This document shows positions 6,691-16,812 of a stretch of 23,210 bases of DNA, in pieces. Under the pieces are notes generated by a model that saw only the letters and a program-made list of their open reading frames with translations, did no database searches and was not told the origin of the DNA. The stretch comes from Pseudomonadota bacterium (GTDB lineage: Bacteria > Pseudomonadota > Alphaproteobacteria > Rhizobiales > Tepidamorphaceae), in contig JAEYRQ010000447.1 in NCBI GenBank assembly GCA_023435545.1, positions 1 through 23,210 of the forward strand. Reading direction: 5' to 3'. The position numbers and the translations under genes were made by a program. How positions within the stretch are numbered: position 1 is the first letter of the stretch; each line of letters opens with the position of its first letter.

Positions 6691-7785
6691 ATGCCCGCGC
6701 ACAAGGAATCAGAATCACAGGAATCCTGTCTTTTGACTCTCTTGAATGAACACACCGACAGGCCGGTGATGAAGGTCCTTGGCGGAGAGGCGCTCAAGGT
6801 CCCCCCGGTCTGGATGATGCGGCAGGCGGGGCGTTATCTGCCGGAGTATCGCGAGGTGCGGTCGCGGTTCAGCTCCTTCCTCGACCTGTGTTACAGCCCG
6901 GAGTGGGCCTGTGAGGTAACGCTCCAGCCGATCAGAAGGTTCGGCTTCGACGCGGCGATTCTGTTCTCGGACATCCTGGTGGTGCCCGACGCTCTCGGTC
7001 AGCCGGTCCGGTTCGTGGCCGGTGAAGGGCCGAGGCTTGAGCCGATCGGCAGCCGGGAGCAGATCGCCAGGCTCGATCTCTCGCGCGTCGAGGTACACCT
7101 CCGGCCGGTGATCGAGACGGTGGAGCGCGTGCGTGCAGAGTTGCCGGCCGAGACGACTCTGCTCGGCTTCTGCGGGGCTCCGTGGACGGTCGCGACCTAC
7201 ATGATCGCTGGCCAGGGGACCGACGACCAGCGCCCCGCGCGGCTGTTGGCCTACCGCGAGCCGGAAACCTTCCAGCGGCTGATCGACATTCTGGTCGAGG
7301 CGTCGGCCGGGCATCTGGTGCGGCAGCTTCGCGCCGGCGCCGACGCGGTGCAGATCTTCGACACCTGGGCTGGCGTGCTGACCGAGGACGGCTTCCGCCG
7401 CTGGTCGACCGAGCCGACGCGGCGGATCGTTGATCTGGTGCGCGCCGAAGTGCCGGGGGCGCGGATCATCGGCTTTCCAAGGGGTGCAGGCGCACGGGCG
7501 GTCGCTTATGTGGAGGAGACCGGTGTCGATGCGATCGGGCTGGACTGGTCGATGCCGCTCGGCTTCGCGCGCGAGCACCTGCAGCGGCGCATCGCTGTTC
7601 AGGGAAATCTCGACCCCATCGCGCTTCTGGCGGGAGGCGAGGCGGTCGATGCGGCGGTGGATGCCATTCTCGGCGCACTCGGCGATGGCCGGCTGGTCTT
7701 CAATCTCGGCCACGGCATCCTGCCGGAGACTCCCGTCGCGCATGTCGAACGCATGCTGACGAGAGTGCGGGCCGGCGGGCGGTGA
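6691..7785 (+). CDS. hemE: Uroporphyrinogen decarboxylase
   Basis: HemE decarboxylates the four acetate side chains of uroporphyrinogen III to give coproporphyrinogen III in haem synthesis. Both family signatures are visible: [17 protein letters not shown] (residues 39-55) and [16 protein letters not shown] near residue 153. [18 protein letters not shown], with an active-site Asp, and the C-terminal [13 protein letters not shown] are also present. The long form is 364 residues, and the first 20 or so are unlike other HemE proteins. Homology starts at about [13 protein letters not shown], so an initiator nearer 6742 (TTG), 6766 (GTG) or 6769 (ATG) is likely, and the GANTC cluster at 6706-6739 would then be non-coding. 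No good Shine-Dalgarno sequence settles it. It overlaps or abuts hemJ. Confidence 0.96.
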   Translation: MPAHKESESQESCLLTLLNEHTDRPVMKVLGGEALKVPPVWMMRQAGRYLPEYREVRSRFSSFLDLCYSPEWACEVTLQPIRRFGFDAAILFSDILVVPDALGQPVRFVAGEGPRLEPIGSREQIARLDLSRVEVHLRPVIETVERVRAELPAETTLLGFCGAPWTVATYMIAGQGTDDQRPARLLAYREPETFQRLIDILVEASAGHLVRQLRAGADAVQIFDTWAGVLTEDGFRRWSTEPTRRIVDLVRAEVPGARIIGFPRGAGARAVAYVEETGVDAIGLDWSMPLGFAREHLQRRIAVQGNLDPIALLAGGEAVDAAVDAILGALGDGRLVFNLGHGILPETPVAHVERMLTRVRAGGR

Positions 7786-7790
7786 GGCCA

Positions 7791-8306
7791 ATGGGCAAGG
7801 GGCAGGTCCTGTTGCGCGCCGTGATCGGCGTCGCGGCCGTTGTCGTGCTCCTGGCGCTGTTGGTGGCGTGGCAGCCTTCGGGTCTCTATCTGTGGTTCAA
7901 GGCGTTGCACATCATCGCCGTCATATCCTGGATGGCGGGAATGCTCTATTTGCCGCGGCTGTTCGTCTACCATTGCGACGCCGAGCCCGGCTCAGTTCAG
8001 TCCGAGACGTTCAAGGTGATGGAGCGCAGGCTGCTTCGCGCCATCATCAACCCGGCGATGGTGGTGACCTGGGTGGTCGGGGTCTGGCTCGCCTGGGACG
8101 GCGGCTGGCTGATGTCCGGCTGGTTCCACGCCAAGCTGGTCCTGGTGCTGGCGATGTCGGCCGGGCACGGCATGTTCTCGGGCTACGTCAGATCTTTCGC
8201 CGAGGACCGCAACACGCGTCCGCAGAGGTTCTACCGGATCATGAACGAGGTACCAACGGTGCTGATGATCGGCATCGTCATCCTCGTGGCGGTGAAGCCG
8301 TTCTGA
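7791..8306 (+). CDS. hemJ: Protoporphyrinogen IX oxidase HemJ
   Basis: This 171-residue membrane protein has about four hydrophobic segments. It contains WFKALHIIAVISWMAGMLYL (with the conserved His), the MERRLLRAIINPAMVVTW block and WFHAKLVLVLAMSAGHGMF, all hallmarks of the HemJ (UPF0093) family. HemJ oxidises protoporphyrinogen IX to protoporphyrin IX in the inner membrane and replaces HemG or HemY in many alphaproteobacteria. ATG 7791 is preceded at short distance by GTGAGG. A GTG at 7782 overlapping the hemE stop would add three residues. Pairing with hemE puts two haem-pathway steps in one transcription unit. Confidence 0.93.
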   Translation: MGKGQVLLRAVIGVAAVVVLLALLVAWQPSGLYLWFKALHIIAVISWMAGMLYLPRLFVYHCDAEPGSVQSETFKVMERRLLRAIINPAMVVTWVVGVWLAWDGGWLMSGWFHAKLVLVLAMSAGHGMFSGYVRSFAEDRNTRPQRFYRIMNEVPTVLMIGIVILVAVKPF

Positions 8307-8563
8307 GCGTCCGGGGTGGCGCGCCCGGCGTCAGGCAACGTCTGGCGGGCCTGTTGGAACAAGTGCGGCAGACGGGTTGTTAGCATCGCGCCGGGCGTAT
8401 ATATACGGTTTCGACTCACCTCCCAGAGCGCCGGACGTCGGCCCGGAAATTCACGGGCACCGGCACATGACACGCCATCCCCGTGTGTTCCCGGTCGCTA
8501 CGCTGCGGCGGTCCCTGATCCCCAAGACAGAATGGGCGAAGCATGCCCGAGGAGTATTCCCCG
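8307..8563 (+). promoter_or_regulatory. Leader and promoter region of rho
   Basis: The 257-bp gap lies between hemJ and rho. A plausible sigma-70-type pair is TTGTTA (8377-8382) and TATATA (8400-8405) with 17 bp between them. The -10 lies inside a perfect 12-bp palindrome, CGTATATATACG (8396-8407), in otherwise GC-rich DNA. The leader between this promoter and the start would be about 150 nt, which fits the known autoregulation of rho through an untranslated leader. I saw no open reading frame with coding character here. Confidence 0.45.
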
Positions 8564-9829
8564 ATGCGGGAAATGAAGCTTCAGGAACTCAAGGCGAAGA
8601 CGCCGCCGGAACTGCTCGCCTTTGCCGAGGAGCTGGAGGTCGAGAACGCGAGTGCGCTGCGCAAGCAGGAGCTCATGTTCGCGATCCTGAAGCAGCTGGC
8701 TGGCCGTGACGTCGAGATCATCGGCGAGGGCGTCGTCGAGGTGCTGCAGGATGGCTTCGGCTTCCTGCGGTCCCCGGACGCCAACTACCTGCCGGGTCCC
8801 GATGATATCTATGTGAGCCCGAGCCAGATTCGCCGCTTCTCGCTGAGGACCGGCGACACCGTCGAGGGGATGATCCGCAGCCCGAAGGACGGCGAGCGGT
8901 ATTTTGCGCTGCTCAAGGTCAACACGATCAATTTCGAGGACCCGGAGAAGACGCGTCACAAGATCCATTTCGACAATCTGACGCCGCTCTATCCCGACGA
9001 GCGCTTCAGGATGGAGCTCGAAAACCCGACCGGCAAGGACATGACGGCCCGGGTGATCGATCTCGTCGCTCCGCTCGGCAAGGGCCAGCGGGCGCTGATC
9101 ACCGCCCAGCCGCGCACCGGCAAGACCGTCGTCCTGCAGAACATCGCCCACTCGATCACTTCCAACCACCCGGAATGCTACCTGATCGTGCTGCTGATCG
9201 ACGAGCGCCCGGAGGAGGTGACCGACATGCAGCGCTCCGTGAAGGGCGAGGTGATCTCCTCGACCTTCGACGAGCCGGCCGCCCGCCACGTCCAGGTCGC
9301 GGAGATGGTGATCGAGAAGGCCAAGCGGCTGGTCGAGCACGGCCGCGACGTCGTCATCCTGCTCGATTCGATTACAAGGCTCGGGCGCGCCTACAACACG
9401 GTGGTGCCGTCCTCGGGCAAGGTCTTGACCGGCGGTGTCGACGCCAACGCCCTGCAGCGGCCGAAGCGCTTCTTCGGCGCGGCGCGCAACATCGAGGAGG
9501 GCGGCTCGCTGACGATCATCGCCACCGCCCTGATCGACACGGGCAGCCGCATGGACGAGGTGATCTTCGAGGAGTTCAAGGGCACTGGCAACTCCGAGAT
9601 CATTCTCGATCGCAAGATCTCCGACAAGCGCGTGTTCCCCTCGATCGACATCACCCGCTCGGGCACCCGCAAGGAGGAACTGCTGGTACCCTCCGATCAG
9701 CTCAAGAAGATGTATGTGCTGCGTCGCATCCTCAGCCCGATGGGCACGGTGGACGCCATCGAGTTCCTGCTCGACAAGCTGAAGCAGACCAAGACCAATC
9801 AGGAATTCTTCGACTCGATGAACACCTGA
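8564..9829 (+). CDS. rho: Transcription termination factor Rho
   Basis: Rho is a hexameric RNA-dependent ATPase/helicase that ends transcription of untranslated RNA. The 421-residue protein has the N-terminal helical domain beginning [17 protein letters not shown]. The RNA-binding cold-shock-like fold includes DGFGFLRSP (63-71), the Walker A motif is AQPRTGKT (181-188) and the Walker B is [11 protein letters not shown]. The Q/R loop region is [23 protein letters not shown] 8564 is preferred over ATG 8543 because a GAGGAG (8549-8554) lies nine bases upstream and the family starts there. It converges on the DUF255 gene with 37 bp between stops. Confidence 0.98.
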   Translation: MREMKLQELKAKTPPELLAFAEELEVENASALRKQELMFAILKQLAGRDVEIIGEGVVEVLQDGFGFLRSPDANYLPGPDDIYVSPSQIRRFSLRTGDTVEGMIRSPKDGERYFALLKVNTINFEDPEKTRHKIHFDNLTPLYPDERFRMELENPTGKDMTARVIDLVAPLGKGQRALITAQPRTGKTVVLQNIAHSITSNHPECYLIVLLIDERPEEVTDMQRSVKGEVISSTFDEPAARHVQVAEMVIEKAKRLVEHGRDVVILLDSITRLGRAYNTVVPSSGKVLTGGVDANALQRPKRFFGAARNIEEGGSLTIIATALIDTGSRMDEVIFEEFKGTGNSEIILDRKISDKRVFPSIDITRSGTRKEELLVPSDQLKKMYVLRRILSPMGTVDAIEFLLDKLKQTKTNQEFFDSMNT

Positions 9830-9866
9830 CGGGTCTGCTCGGCGGGGTCATGGCGTCGCCGGGTTT

Positions 9867-11888
<2,022 letters not shown>

Positions 11889-11947
11889 GGCGGCTTCGTT
11901 TCCCGGGGTTCTGGTTGCAATAGCTAGAGGTAGGACGGGCCGGACGA

Positions 11948-13312
11948 ATGGACAGGGCAGCGCAGGAAAGCGGTGAAGACACCATCTTCGCGCTGTCGAG
12001 CGGCGCGGGACGGGCCGGCGTCGCGGTGATCCGTGTGTCGGGACCGATGGCGTCGAGTTCATTGTCGATGCTGGCAGGGGAACGACCCGAGCCGCGCCGC
12101 TCTGCGCTGCGGCTGTTGCGGGACATGGATGGCGAGGCGCTGGACCAGGCGCTGGTGCTGTGGTTCCCGGCCCCGGCGAGCTTCACCGGCGAGGATGTCG
12201 TCGAGCTGCACGTGCATGGCGGGCGTGCCGTCGTTTCGGGGGTGCTGTCGGCCCTGGGGGCGCTGCCCGGGCTGCGACCGGCGGAGGCAGGCGAGTTCGC
12301 GCGGCGCGCCTTCGCCAACGGGCGGCTGGACCTCACCGAGGTGGAGGGGCTCGCCGATCTGATCGACGCGGAGACGGAGGCGCAGCGGCGCCAGGCGCTG
12401 CGTCAGCTCGAGGGCGCCGCCGGCGCGGTCTACGAGGAGTGGCGGACCGAACTGATAGATGCGCTGGCACTCGCCGAGGCAGGCATCGATTTCGTCGACG
12501 AGGACGACGTACCGGCCTCGATCGGTCTGGAGCTCGTCGGACGGATCGCGTCGCTGGCCGGACGGATGCGGCAGGCTCTGGCCGACGGTCGGCGTGGTGA
12601 GATGCTGCGCGAGGGGGTCGAGGTCGTCATCGCCGGGCCTCCCAACGCCGGCAAGTCGAGCCTGCTCAACTGGCTGGCCCGGCGCGACGTGGCGATCGTC
12701 TCTGAGATCCCCGGCACCACGCGCGATGCGCTCGAGGTCAGGCTGGATCTGGCCGGCGTGCCGGTGACGGTGGTCGACACCGCGGGTTTGCGCGAGGCGG
12801 TCGATACGATCGAGGCGGAAGGTGTGCGCCGGACGCTGCAGCGAGCCGAGCGGGCGGACCTGGTGCTGTGGCTTCACGAGCCAGACGCCCCGGTGGGAGA
12901 GATGCCGACGGGAACGGCCCCCGTGTGGCGGATCGCCAGCAAGGCGGACCTTCAGGTCGGCGGACCGCGTGTTGATGCTGCGGCCGGGCCATTTACCGAT
13001 GGCGAAAGCCTGAGCATCTCGGTTGTGTCCGGCAAGGGACTCCGCGAGCTCCTGGCCAGTCTCGAAGCCTGGGTGGAGCAACGCGTGGGCGGCAGCAGCG
13101 ATGCCCTGATCACGCGCGCGCGCCACCGCACGGAGCTGGAGCGGGCGCTGGCTGCGCTCGACCGGGCGGTGGCCGTCGACTACGGATCTGATCCGGAAAT
13201 GCTTGCCGAGGATCTGAGGACGGCTGCAACGGCGATCGGACGGATCGTCGGCCGCGTCGACGTGGAGGACGTGCTGGACGCGATCTTTGCCGGGTTCTGC
13301 ATCGGCAAATGA
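11948..13312 (+). CDS. mnmE: tRNA modification GTPase MnmE (TrmE)
   Basis: MnmE and MnmG together add carboxymethylaminomethyl groups at U34 of certain tRNAs. The 454-residue protein has the N-terminal tetrahydrofolate-binding domain ([22 protein letters not shown], 11-32), a helical domain, the inserted G domain and the C-terminal helical part ending FCIGK, whose Cys is needed for activity. The G motifs are GPPNAGKS (230-237), TTRD (257-260), DTAG (277-280) and SKAD (331-334). The last replaces the usual NKxD, so the base-contact Asn is Ser. The start leaves 59 bp to the divergent DUF255 gene. MnmG follows after a 134-bp gap that contains a parS-like site. Confidence 0.97.
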   Translation: MDRAAQESGEDTIFALSSGAGRAGVAVIRVSGPMASSSLSMLAGERPEPRRSALRLLRDMDGEALDQALVLWFPAPASFTGEDVVELHVHGGRAVVSGVLSALGALPGLRPAEAGEFARRAFANGRLDLTEVEGLADLIDAETEAQRRQALRQLEGAAGAVYEEWRTELIDALALAEAGIDFVDEDDVPASIGLELVGRIASLAGRMRQALADGRRGEMLREGVEVVIAGPPNAGKSSLLNWLARRDVAIVSEIPGTTRDALEVRLDLAGVPVTVVDTAGLREAVDTIEAEGVRRTLQRAERADLVLWLHEPDAPVGEMPTGTAPVWRIASKADLQVGGPRVDAAAGPFTDGESLSISVVSGKGLRELLASLEAWVEQRVGGSSDALITRARHRTELERALAALDRAVAVDYGSDPEMLAEDLRTAATAIGRIVGRVDVEDVLDAIFAGFCIGK

Positions 13313-13337
13313 CGGCGGCGGGCTGTCGTCGGGCGTG

Positions 13338-13353
13338 TGTTTCACGTGAATCA
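13338..13353. promoter_or_regulatory. parS-like centromere site (15/16 match)
   Basis: TGTTTCACGTGAATCA differs from the ParB consensus TGTTTCACGTGAAACA at one base. It lies in the mnmE-mnmG gap (13313-13446), for which I find no other function. ParB from the parB gene 3.5 kb downstream is the expected binder. Confidence 0.8.
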
Positions 13354-13446
13354 TCGACGTGGCCGGGAGCAGGCCCGGGCTATCGCCTTGAGAGGATCGG
13401 GCGATTCGCGGTATCGAGACGGCTGGATGCATGGAGAGCGGGGCGA

Positions 13447-15306
13447 ATGGCCGGCTACGACGTGGTGGTGATCGGCGGTGGGCATGCCGGATGCGAGGCG
13501 GCCGCGGCGTCGGCGCGCATGGGCGCACGGACCGCGCTGCTCACGCATTCGGCGGATACCATCGGCGTGATGTCCTGCAATCCGGCGATCGGCGGGGTCG
13601 GCAAGGGCCACCTGGTGCGCGAGATCGATGCGCTGGATGGACTGATGGGTCGGGTCGCGGATCGCGCCGGCATCCAGTTCCGCGTGCTCAACCGGCGAAA
13701 GGGTCCCGCGGTGCAGGGCCCCAGGGCGCAGGCGGACCGCAAGCTTTACCGCGAGGCGATGCGCGGCGAGCTGGAGGCCATGCCACAGCTCGACATCATC
13801 GAAGGCGAGGCGGCCGATCTCATCGTTGCCGGAGATCGAGTCGCAGGCGTAACGACCGCCGATGGGTGCACGATCACTGCCGGCGCGGTGGTGATCACCA
13901 CCGGAACCTTCCTGCGCGGGCTGATCCATCTGGGTGAGCGGTCGTGGCCCGCCGGCCGTGTCGGCGACGCGCCGTCGGTGAGGCTGGCCGAACGAATCGA
14001 CTCGCTGGGTTTCGCGCTGGGTCGGCTGAAGACGGGGACGCCGCCGCGGCTGGATGGCCGCACGATCGACCGGGATCGACTGCAGCGTCAGCCGGGTGAC
14101 GAGGAACCGGTACCGTTCTCCTTCCTCACCGACCGCATTGAGACGCCGCAGATCGACTGCCACATCACCCGCACGACGCCGGAGACCCACCGCATCATCG
14201 AAGCCAATCTTGGCCGCTCGGCGATGTATTCGGGCCGGATCGCGAGCCGGGGTCCGCGCTATTGCCCCTCGATCGAGGACAAGATCGTCCGCTTCTCCGA
14301 TCGGGAGAGCCACCAGATCTTCCTGGAGCCCGAGGGACTGGACGACGATACCGTCTATCCGAACGGCATTTCGACGTCGCTCCCGGAAGACGTGCAGGCG
14401 GCGATGGTCGCCTCGATGCCGGGGCTGGGGCAGGCGCGCATCCTGCGGCCTGGCTATGCCATCGAGTACGACTACGTCGATCCGCGTGAACTCGAACCGA
14501 CGCTCGAGACGAGGCGGGTGCGGGGTCTGTTCCTGGCCGGCCAGATCAACGGCACTACCGGCTATGAGGAGGCAGCGGCGCAGGGCCTGGTGGCGGGGAT
14601 CAACGCTGCCCGAAATGCCGGAGGGGGTGAGGGCGTCGTGATCTCGCGATCGGATGCCTATATCGGCGTGCTGATCGACGATCTGGTGATGCGGGGTGTC
14701 AGCGAGCCCTACCGCATGTTTACCTCGCGGGCTGAGTTCCGGCTGACGCTGAGGGCCGACAATGCGGATCAGCGGCTGACGGGTATGGGGATTGGGATTG
14801 GCTGTGTGGGTCAGGCCCGTGGGGAAATCTTCGCGGTCAAGCTTTCCGAGCTCGAGCGTGCGATGCGGCTGGCGGGGGGCCTGACGCTGACACCCAACGA
14901 GGCTGTCGGACATCGCATCGCGGTCAACCTCGACGGTCAGCGGCGCTCGGCGCTGGACCTTCTGTCCTATCCCGATGTGGATCTGCGCCGACTGGCCTTG
15001 ATCTGGCCCGAGCTCGATTCGGTCCCGCAACGAATCGCCGCCCAGCTTGAGATCGAGGCCCGCTACGCGGTGTATGCCCGGCGCCAGCAGGCGGACGCGG
15101 ATGCCGTCCGGCGCGATGAGGCGCTTGTAATCCCACGGGATTTCGATCTGGGTGCGATCGGGGGGCTGACGACGGAGATTCGGGAACGGCTGGCTCGGGT
15201 TCGTCCCGCCTCGCTCGGACAGGCGGCGCGGATCGAGGGGATGACGCCGGCGGCGCTGCTGCTGATCGGTGCGCATGTACGGCGGCGCTCGGCCGGACGC
15301 GGCTGA
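13447..15306 (+). CDS. mnmG: tRNA uridine-5-carboxymethylaminomethyl synthesis enzyme MnmG (GidA)
   Basis: MnmG is the FAD-dependent partner of MnmE. The 619-residue protein has the FAD dinucleotide-binding motif [14 protein letters not shown] (6-19), the conserved [23 protein letters not shown] (in two adjacent blocks), [30 protein letters not shown] and [22 protein letters not shown]. The C-terminal MnmE-binding part ends [18 protein letters not shown] 13447 is chosen because the FAD motif must be near the N-terminus and GGAGAG lies upstream; the longer open frame runs through the parS-like site and is not coding. RsmG starts two bases after its stop, so they are probably translationally coupled. 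Confidence 0.98.
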   Translation: MAGYDVVVIGGGHAGCEAAAASARMGARTALLTHSADTIGVMSCNPAIGGVGKGHLVREIDALDGLMGRVADRAGIQFRVLNRRKGPAVQGPRAQADRKLYREAMRGELEAMPQLDIIEGEAADLIVAGDRVAGVTTADGCTITAGAVVITTGTFLRGLIHLGERSWPAGRVGDAPSVRLAERIDSLGFALGRLKTGTPPRLDGRTIDRDRLQRQPGDEEPVPFSFLTDRIETPQIDCHITRTTPETHRIIEANLGRSAMYSGRIASRGPRYCPSIEDKIVRFSDRESHQIFLEPEGLDDDTVYPNGISTSLPEDVQAAMVASMPGLGQARILRPGYAIEYDYVDPRELEPTLETRRVRGLFLAGQINGTTGYEEAAAQGLVAGINAARNAGGGEGVVISRSDAYIGVLIDDLVMRGVSEPYRMFTSRAEFRLTLRADNADQRLTGMGIGIGCVGQARGEIFAVKLSELERAMRLAGGLTLTPNEAVGHRIAVNLDGQRRSALDLLSYPDVDLRRLALIWPELDSVPQRIAAQLEIEARYAVYARRQQADADAVRRDEALVIPRDFDLGAIGGLTTEIRERLARVRPASLGQAARIEGMTPAALLLIGAHVRRRSAGRG

Positions 15307-15308
15307 GC

Positions 15309-15956
15309 ATGTCGGACGATCGGGCAGGCGGCCTCTCCCTGATCCAGTCGATCGCTCCTGTTTCACGTGAAACAGTGGAGCGCCTCGATCGATACACCGA
15401 TACGCTTGCTCGCTGGTCGAAGGCGAAGAACCTCGTCGGTCCGGAGACGCTGGCGCGGATCTGGACCCGGCACATCGCCGATAGCGTCCAGGCGCAGGCT
15501 TGCTTCCCCGACGCCCGCCGCTGGGCCGATCTCGGCTCCGGGGCCGGGTTGGCCGGCCTGGGGATGGCCATTGTCCTGTCGGACGAGCCCGACGCAAATG
15601 TCGACCTGGTGGAATCCAACGGCCGCAAGTGTGCCTTCCTGCGCGCTGCCCAGCGCGAGACGGGCGCGCCGGCAACCGTGCAATGCTTGCGCATCGAGGA
15701 TTATGCAGCGAATCCTCCGGCGGGGATCGAAGCGGTCAGCGCCCGTGCCCTTGCGCCGCTCGACCGACTGATCGCGCTGGCGGCTCCACTGCTTGCCGCA
15801 GGGGCAGTTGGCGTTTTCCACAAGGGACAAGATGTAGAGCGTGAATTGACCGAAGCCTCAAGATGTTGGACATTCACGCATGAACTTGTTCCGAGCCGCA
15901 CACAAGCGGGCGCTGCCATCGTCATCGTGCGTGACTGTGTGGCGCGGGCCGGTTAG
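15309..15956 (+). CDS. rsmG: 16S rRNA (guanine527-N7)-methyltransferase RsmG (GidB)
   Basis: RsmG methylates G527 of 16S rRNA using S-adenosylmethionine; loss can give low-level streptomycin resistance in other bacteria. The 215-residue protein has the Rossmann motif I ADLGSGAGLAGLGMAI (73-88), in which the usual Phe/Leu-Pro-Gly is Leu-Ala-Gly, then VDLVESNGRKCAFLRA, VSARALAPLDRL and VFHKGQ near the C-terminus. Codons 17-22 (PVSRET) contain a perfect 16-bp parS site, so this stretch is under double constraint. It lies directly between mnmG and parA. Confidence 0.95.
   Translation: MSDDRAGGLSLIQSIAPVSRETVERLDRYTDTLARWSKAKNLVGPETLARIWTRHIADSVQAQACFPDARRWADLGSGAGLAGLGMAIVLSDEPDANVDLVESNGRKCAFLRAAQRETGAPATVQCLRIEDYAANPPAGIEAVSARALAPLDRLIALAAPLLAAGAVGVFHKGQDVERELTEASRCWTFTHELVPSRTQAGAAIVIVRDCVARAG
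15359..15374. promoter_or_regulatory. parS: Perfect parS centromere site inside rsmG
   Basis: TGTTTCACGTGAAACA is a 16/16 match to the bacterial parS consensus and a perfect palindrome. It lies 0.6 kb upstream of parA within the rsmG coding sequence. The candidate origin is about 8.7 kb to the left, a distance typical of alphaproteobacterial chromosomes. Confidence 0.92.
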
Positions 15957-15992
15957 AGCCGGCGGGACAGGGCGCTATCCGGAGGCCACGAC

Positions 15993-16784
15993 ATGACACC
16001 GCGTGTGATCACCATCGCCAACCAGAAGGGCGGTGTCGGCAAGACGACCACGACGATCAACCTGGGAACCGCATTGGCGGCGATCGGCGAGCGGGTGCTG
16101 ATCATCGATCTCGACCCTCAGGGCAACGCCTCGACCGGGCTCGGCATCGACAGGCGCGCCCGGGACCGATCCGTCTACGACGTACTGATGGGTGAGCGCC
16201 ATATCCGCGATTCGATCATGGAAACCGCGGTGCCGCGCCTTTCGCTGGTGCCCTCGACCTTGGACCTGCTCGGGTTCGAGCAGGAAATCCTCGGCGCACG
16301 CGACCGGTCGTTCCGGCTGCGCAAGGCGGTCGAGGCGCTGGATGATGCGGAAGAGGGCTACGGATATGTTCTCGTCGATTGTCCGCCGTCTCTCAACCTT
16401 CTGACGATCAACGCGCTTGCGGCCGCGAACGCGGTGCTGGTGCCCCTGCAGTGCGAGTTCTTCGCGCTCGAGGGTTTGAGCCAACTGCTGCAGACGGTGG
16501 AACACGTTAAGACAGCGCTCAACCCGAAGCTGACGATCCATGGCATCGTGCTCACCATGTTCGACCGCCGCAACAATCTGTCGGGCCAGGTGGTGGACGA
16601 CGTTCGGCGGCATATGGGTGACCGCGTCTACGAGACGGTCATTCCCCGTAACGTGCGCGTCTCGGAGGCGCCGTCCTTCGGAAAACCCGCATTGCTTTAC
16701 GACATGCATTGCACGGGCAGTCAGGCTTATATTCGGCTCGCATCCGAAATAATTCAGCGTGAACGCCGCCTGCGGGCCGCCTGA
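15993..16784 (+). CDS. parA: Chromosome partitioning ATPase ParA (Soj)
   Basis: ParA is a DNA-bound ATPase whose gradient pulls ParB-parS complexes, and so the replicated origin, to the cell poles. The 263-residue protein has the deviant Walker A motif KGGVGKTT (12-19), the switch I region DPQGNASTGLG (41-51), the Walker B region VLVDCPPSLNLLT and VLVPLQCEFFALEGLSQLL. It lacks the N-terminal helix-turn-helix of plasmid type Ia ParA, which marks it as a chromosomal type. A GGAGG (15981-15985) precedes ATG 15993. ParB starts 28 bp after its stop. Confidence 0.97.
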   Translation: MTPRVITIANQKGGVGKTTTTINLGTALAAIGERVLIIDLDPQGNASTGLGIDRRARDRSVYDVLMGERHIRDSIMETAVPRLSLVPSTLDLLGFEQEILGARDRSFRLRKAVEALDDAEEGYGYVLVDCPPSLNLLTINALAAANAVLVPLQCEFFALEGLSQLLQTVEHVKTALNPKLTIHGIVLTMFDRRNNLSGQVVDDVRRHMGDRVYETVIPRNVRVSEAPSFGKPALLYDMHCTGSQAYIRLASEIIQRERRLRAA

Positions 16785-16812
16785 TAACCATGAACGTGTC
16801 GAGGCCGAAACG

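Larger units (their letters stand above)
6387..6760. other. oriC: Candidate chromosomal replication origin (oriC) between ppsR and hemE
   Basis: Seen directly: TTATCCACG (6643-6651) and TGTGGAGAA (6401-6409) each match the DnaA consensus TTATCCACA at 8 of 9 positions on one strand or the other. Weaker 7/9 matches are at 6391-6399 and 6459-6467. TTAA-N7-TTAA (6526-6540) is a perfect CtrA-type site and 6580-6594 is one mismatch away. Six GANTC sites lie between 6519 and 6739. Known: the Caulobacter origin is next to hemE and combines DnaA boxes, CtrA sites and GANTC sites. Inferred: this is the origin. It is relatively AT-rich around 6510-6540, 6571-6600 and 6700-6750, and the last of these could be an unwinding region. 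It overlaps the 5' ends of both flanking genes. Confidence 0.72.

Noticed and set aside
9830..9866. Possible shared terminator between rho and the DUF255 gene
   Set aside because: CGGCG (9840-9844) could pair with CGCCG (9857-9861), but the stem is only 5 bp with a 12-base loop and no proper T-run on either side.
12208..12213. CACGTG core inside mnmE as a third parS
   Set aside because: The flanks (CTG and CATGG) do not match the parS arms; only the hexamer core is shared.
13309..13446. N-terminal extension of mnmG overlapping the mnmE stop
   Set aside because: The extension has no MnmG resemblance, would push the FAD motif to residue 52 and would translate the parS-like site; ATG 13447 fits the family.
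13351..15675. 774-codon minus-strand open frame opposite mnmG
   Set aside because: It mirrors the codon periodicity of mnmG, has no recognisable domain, and mnmG is certain.
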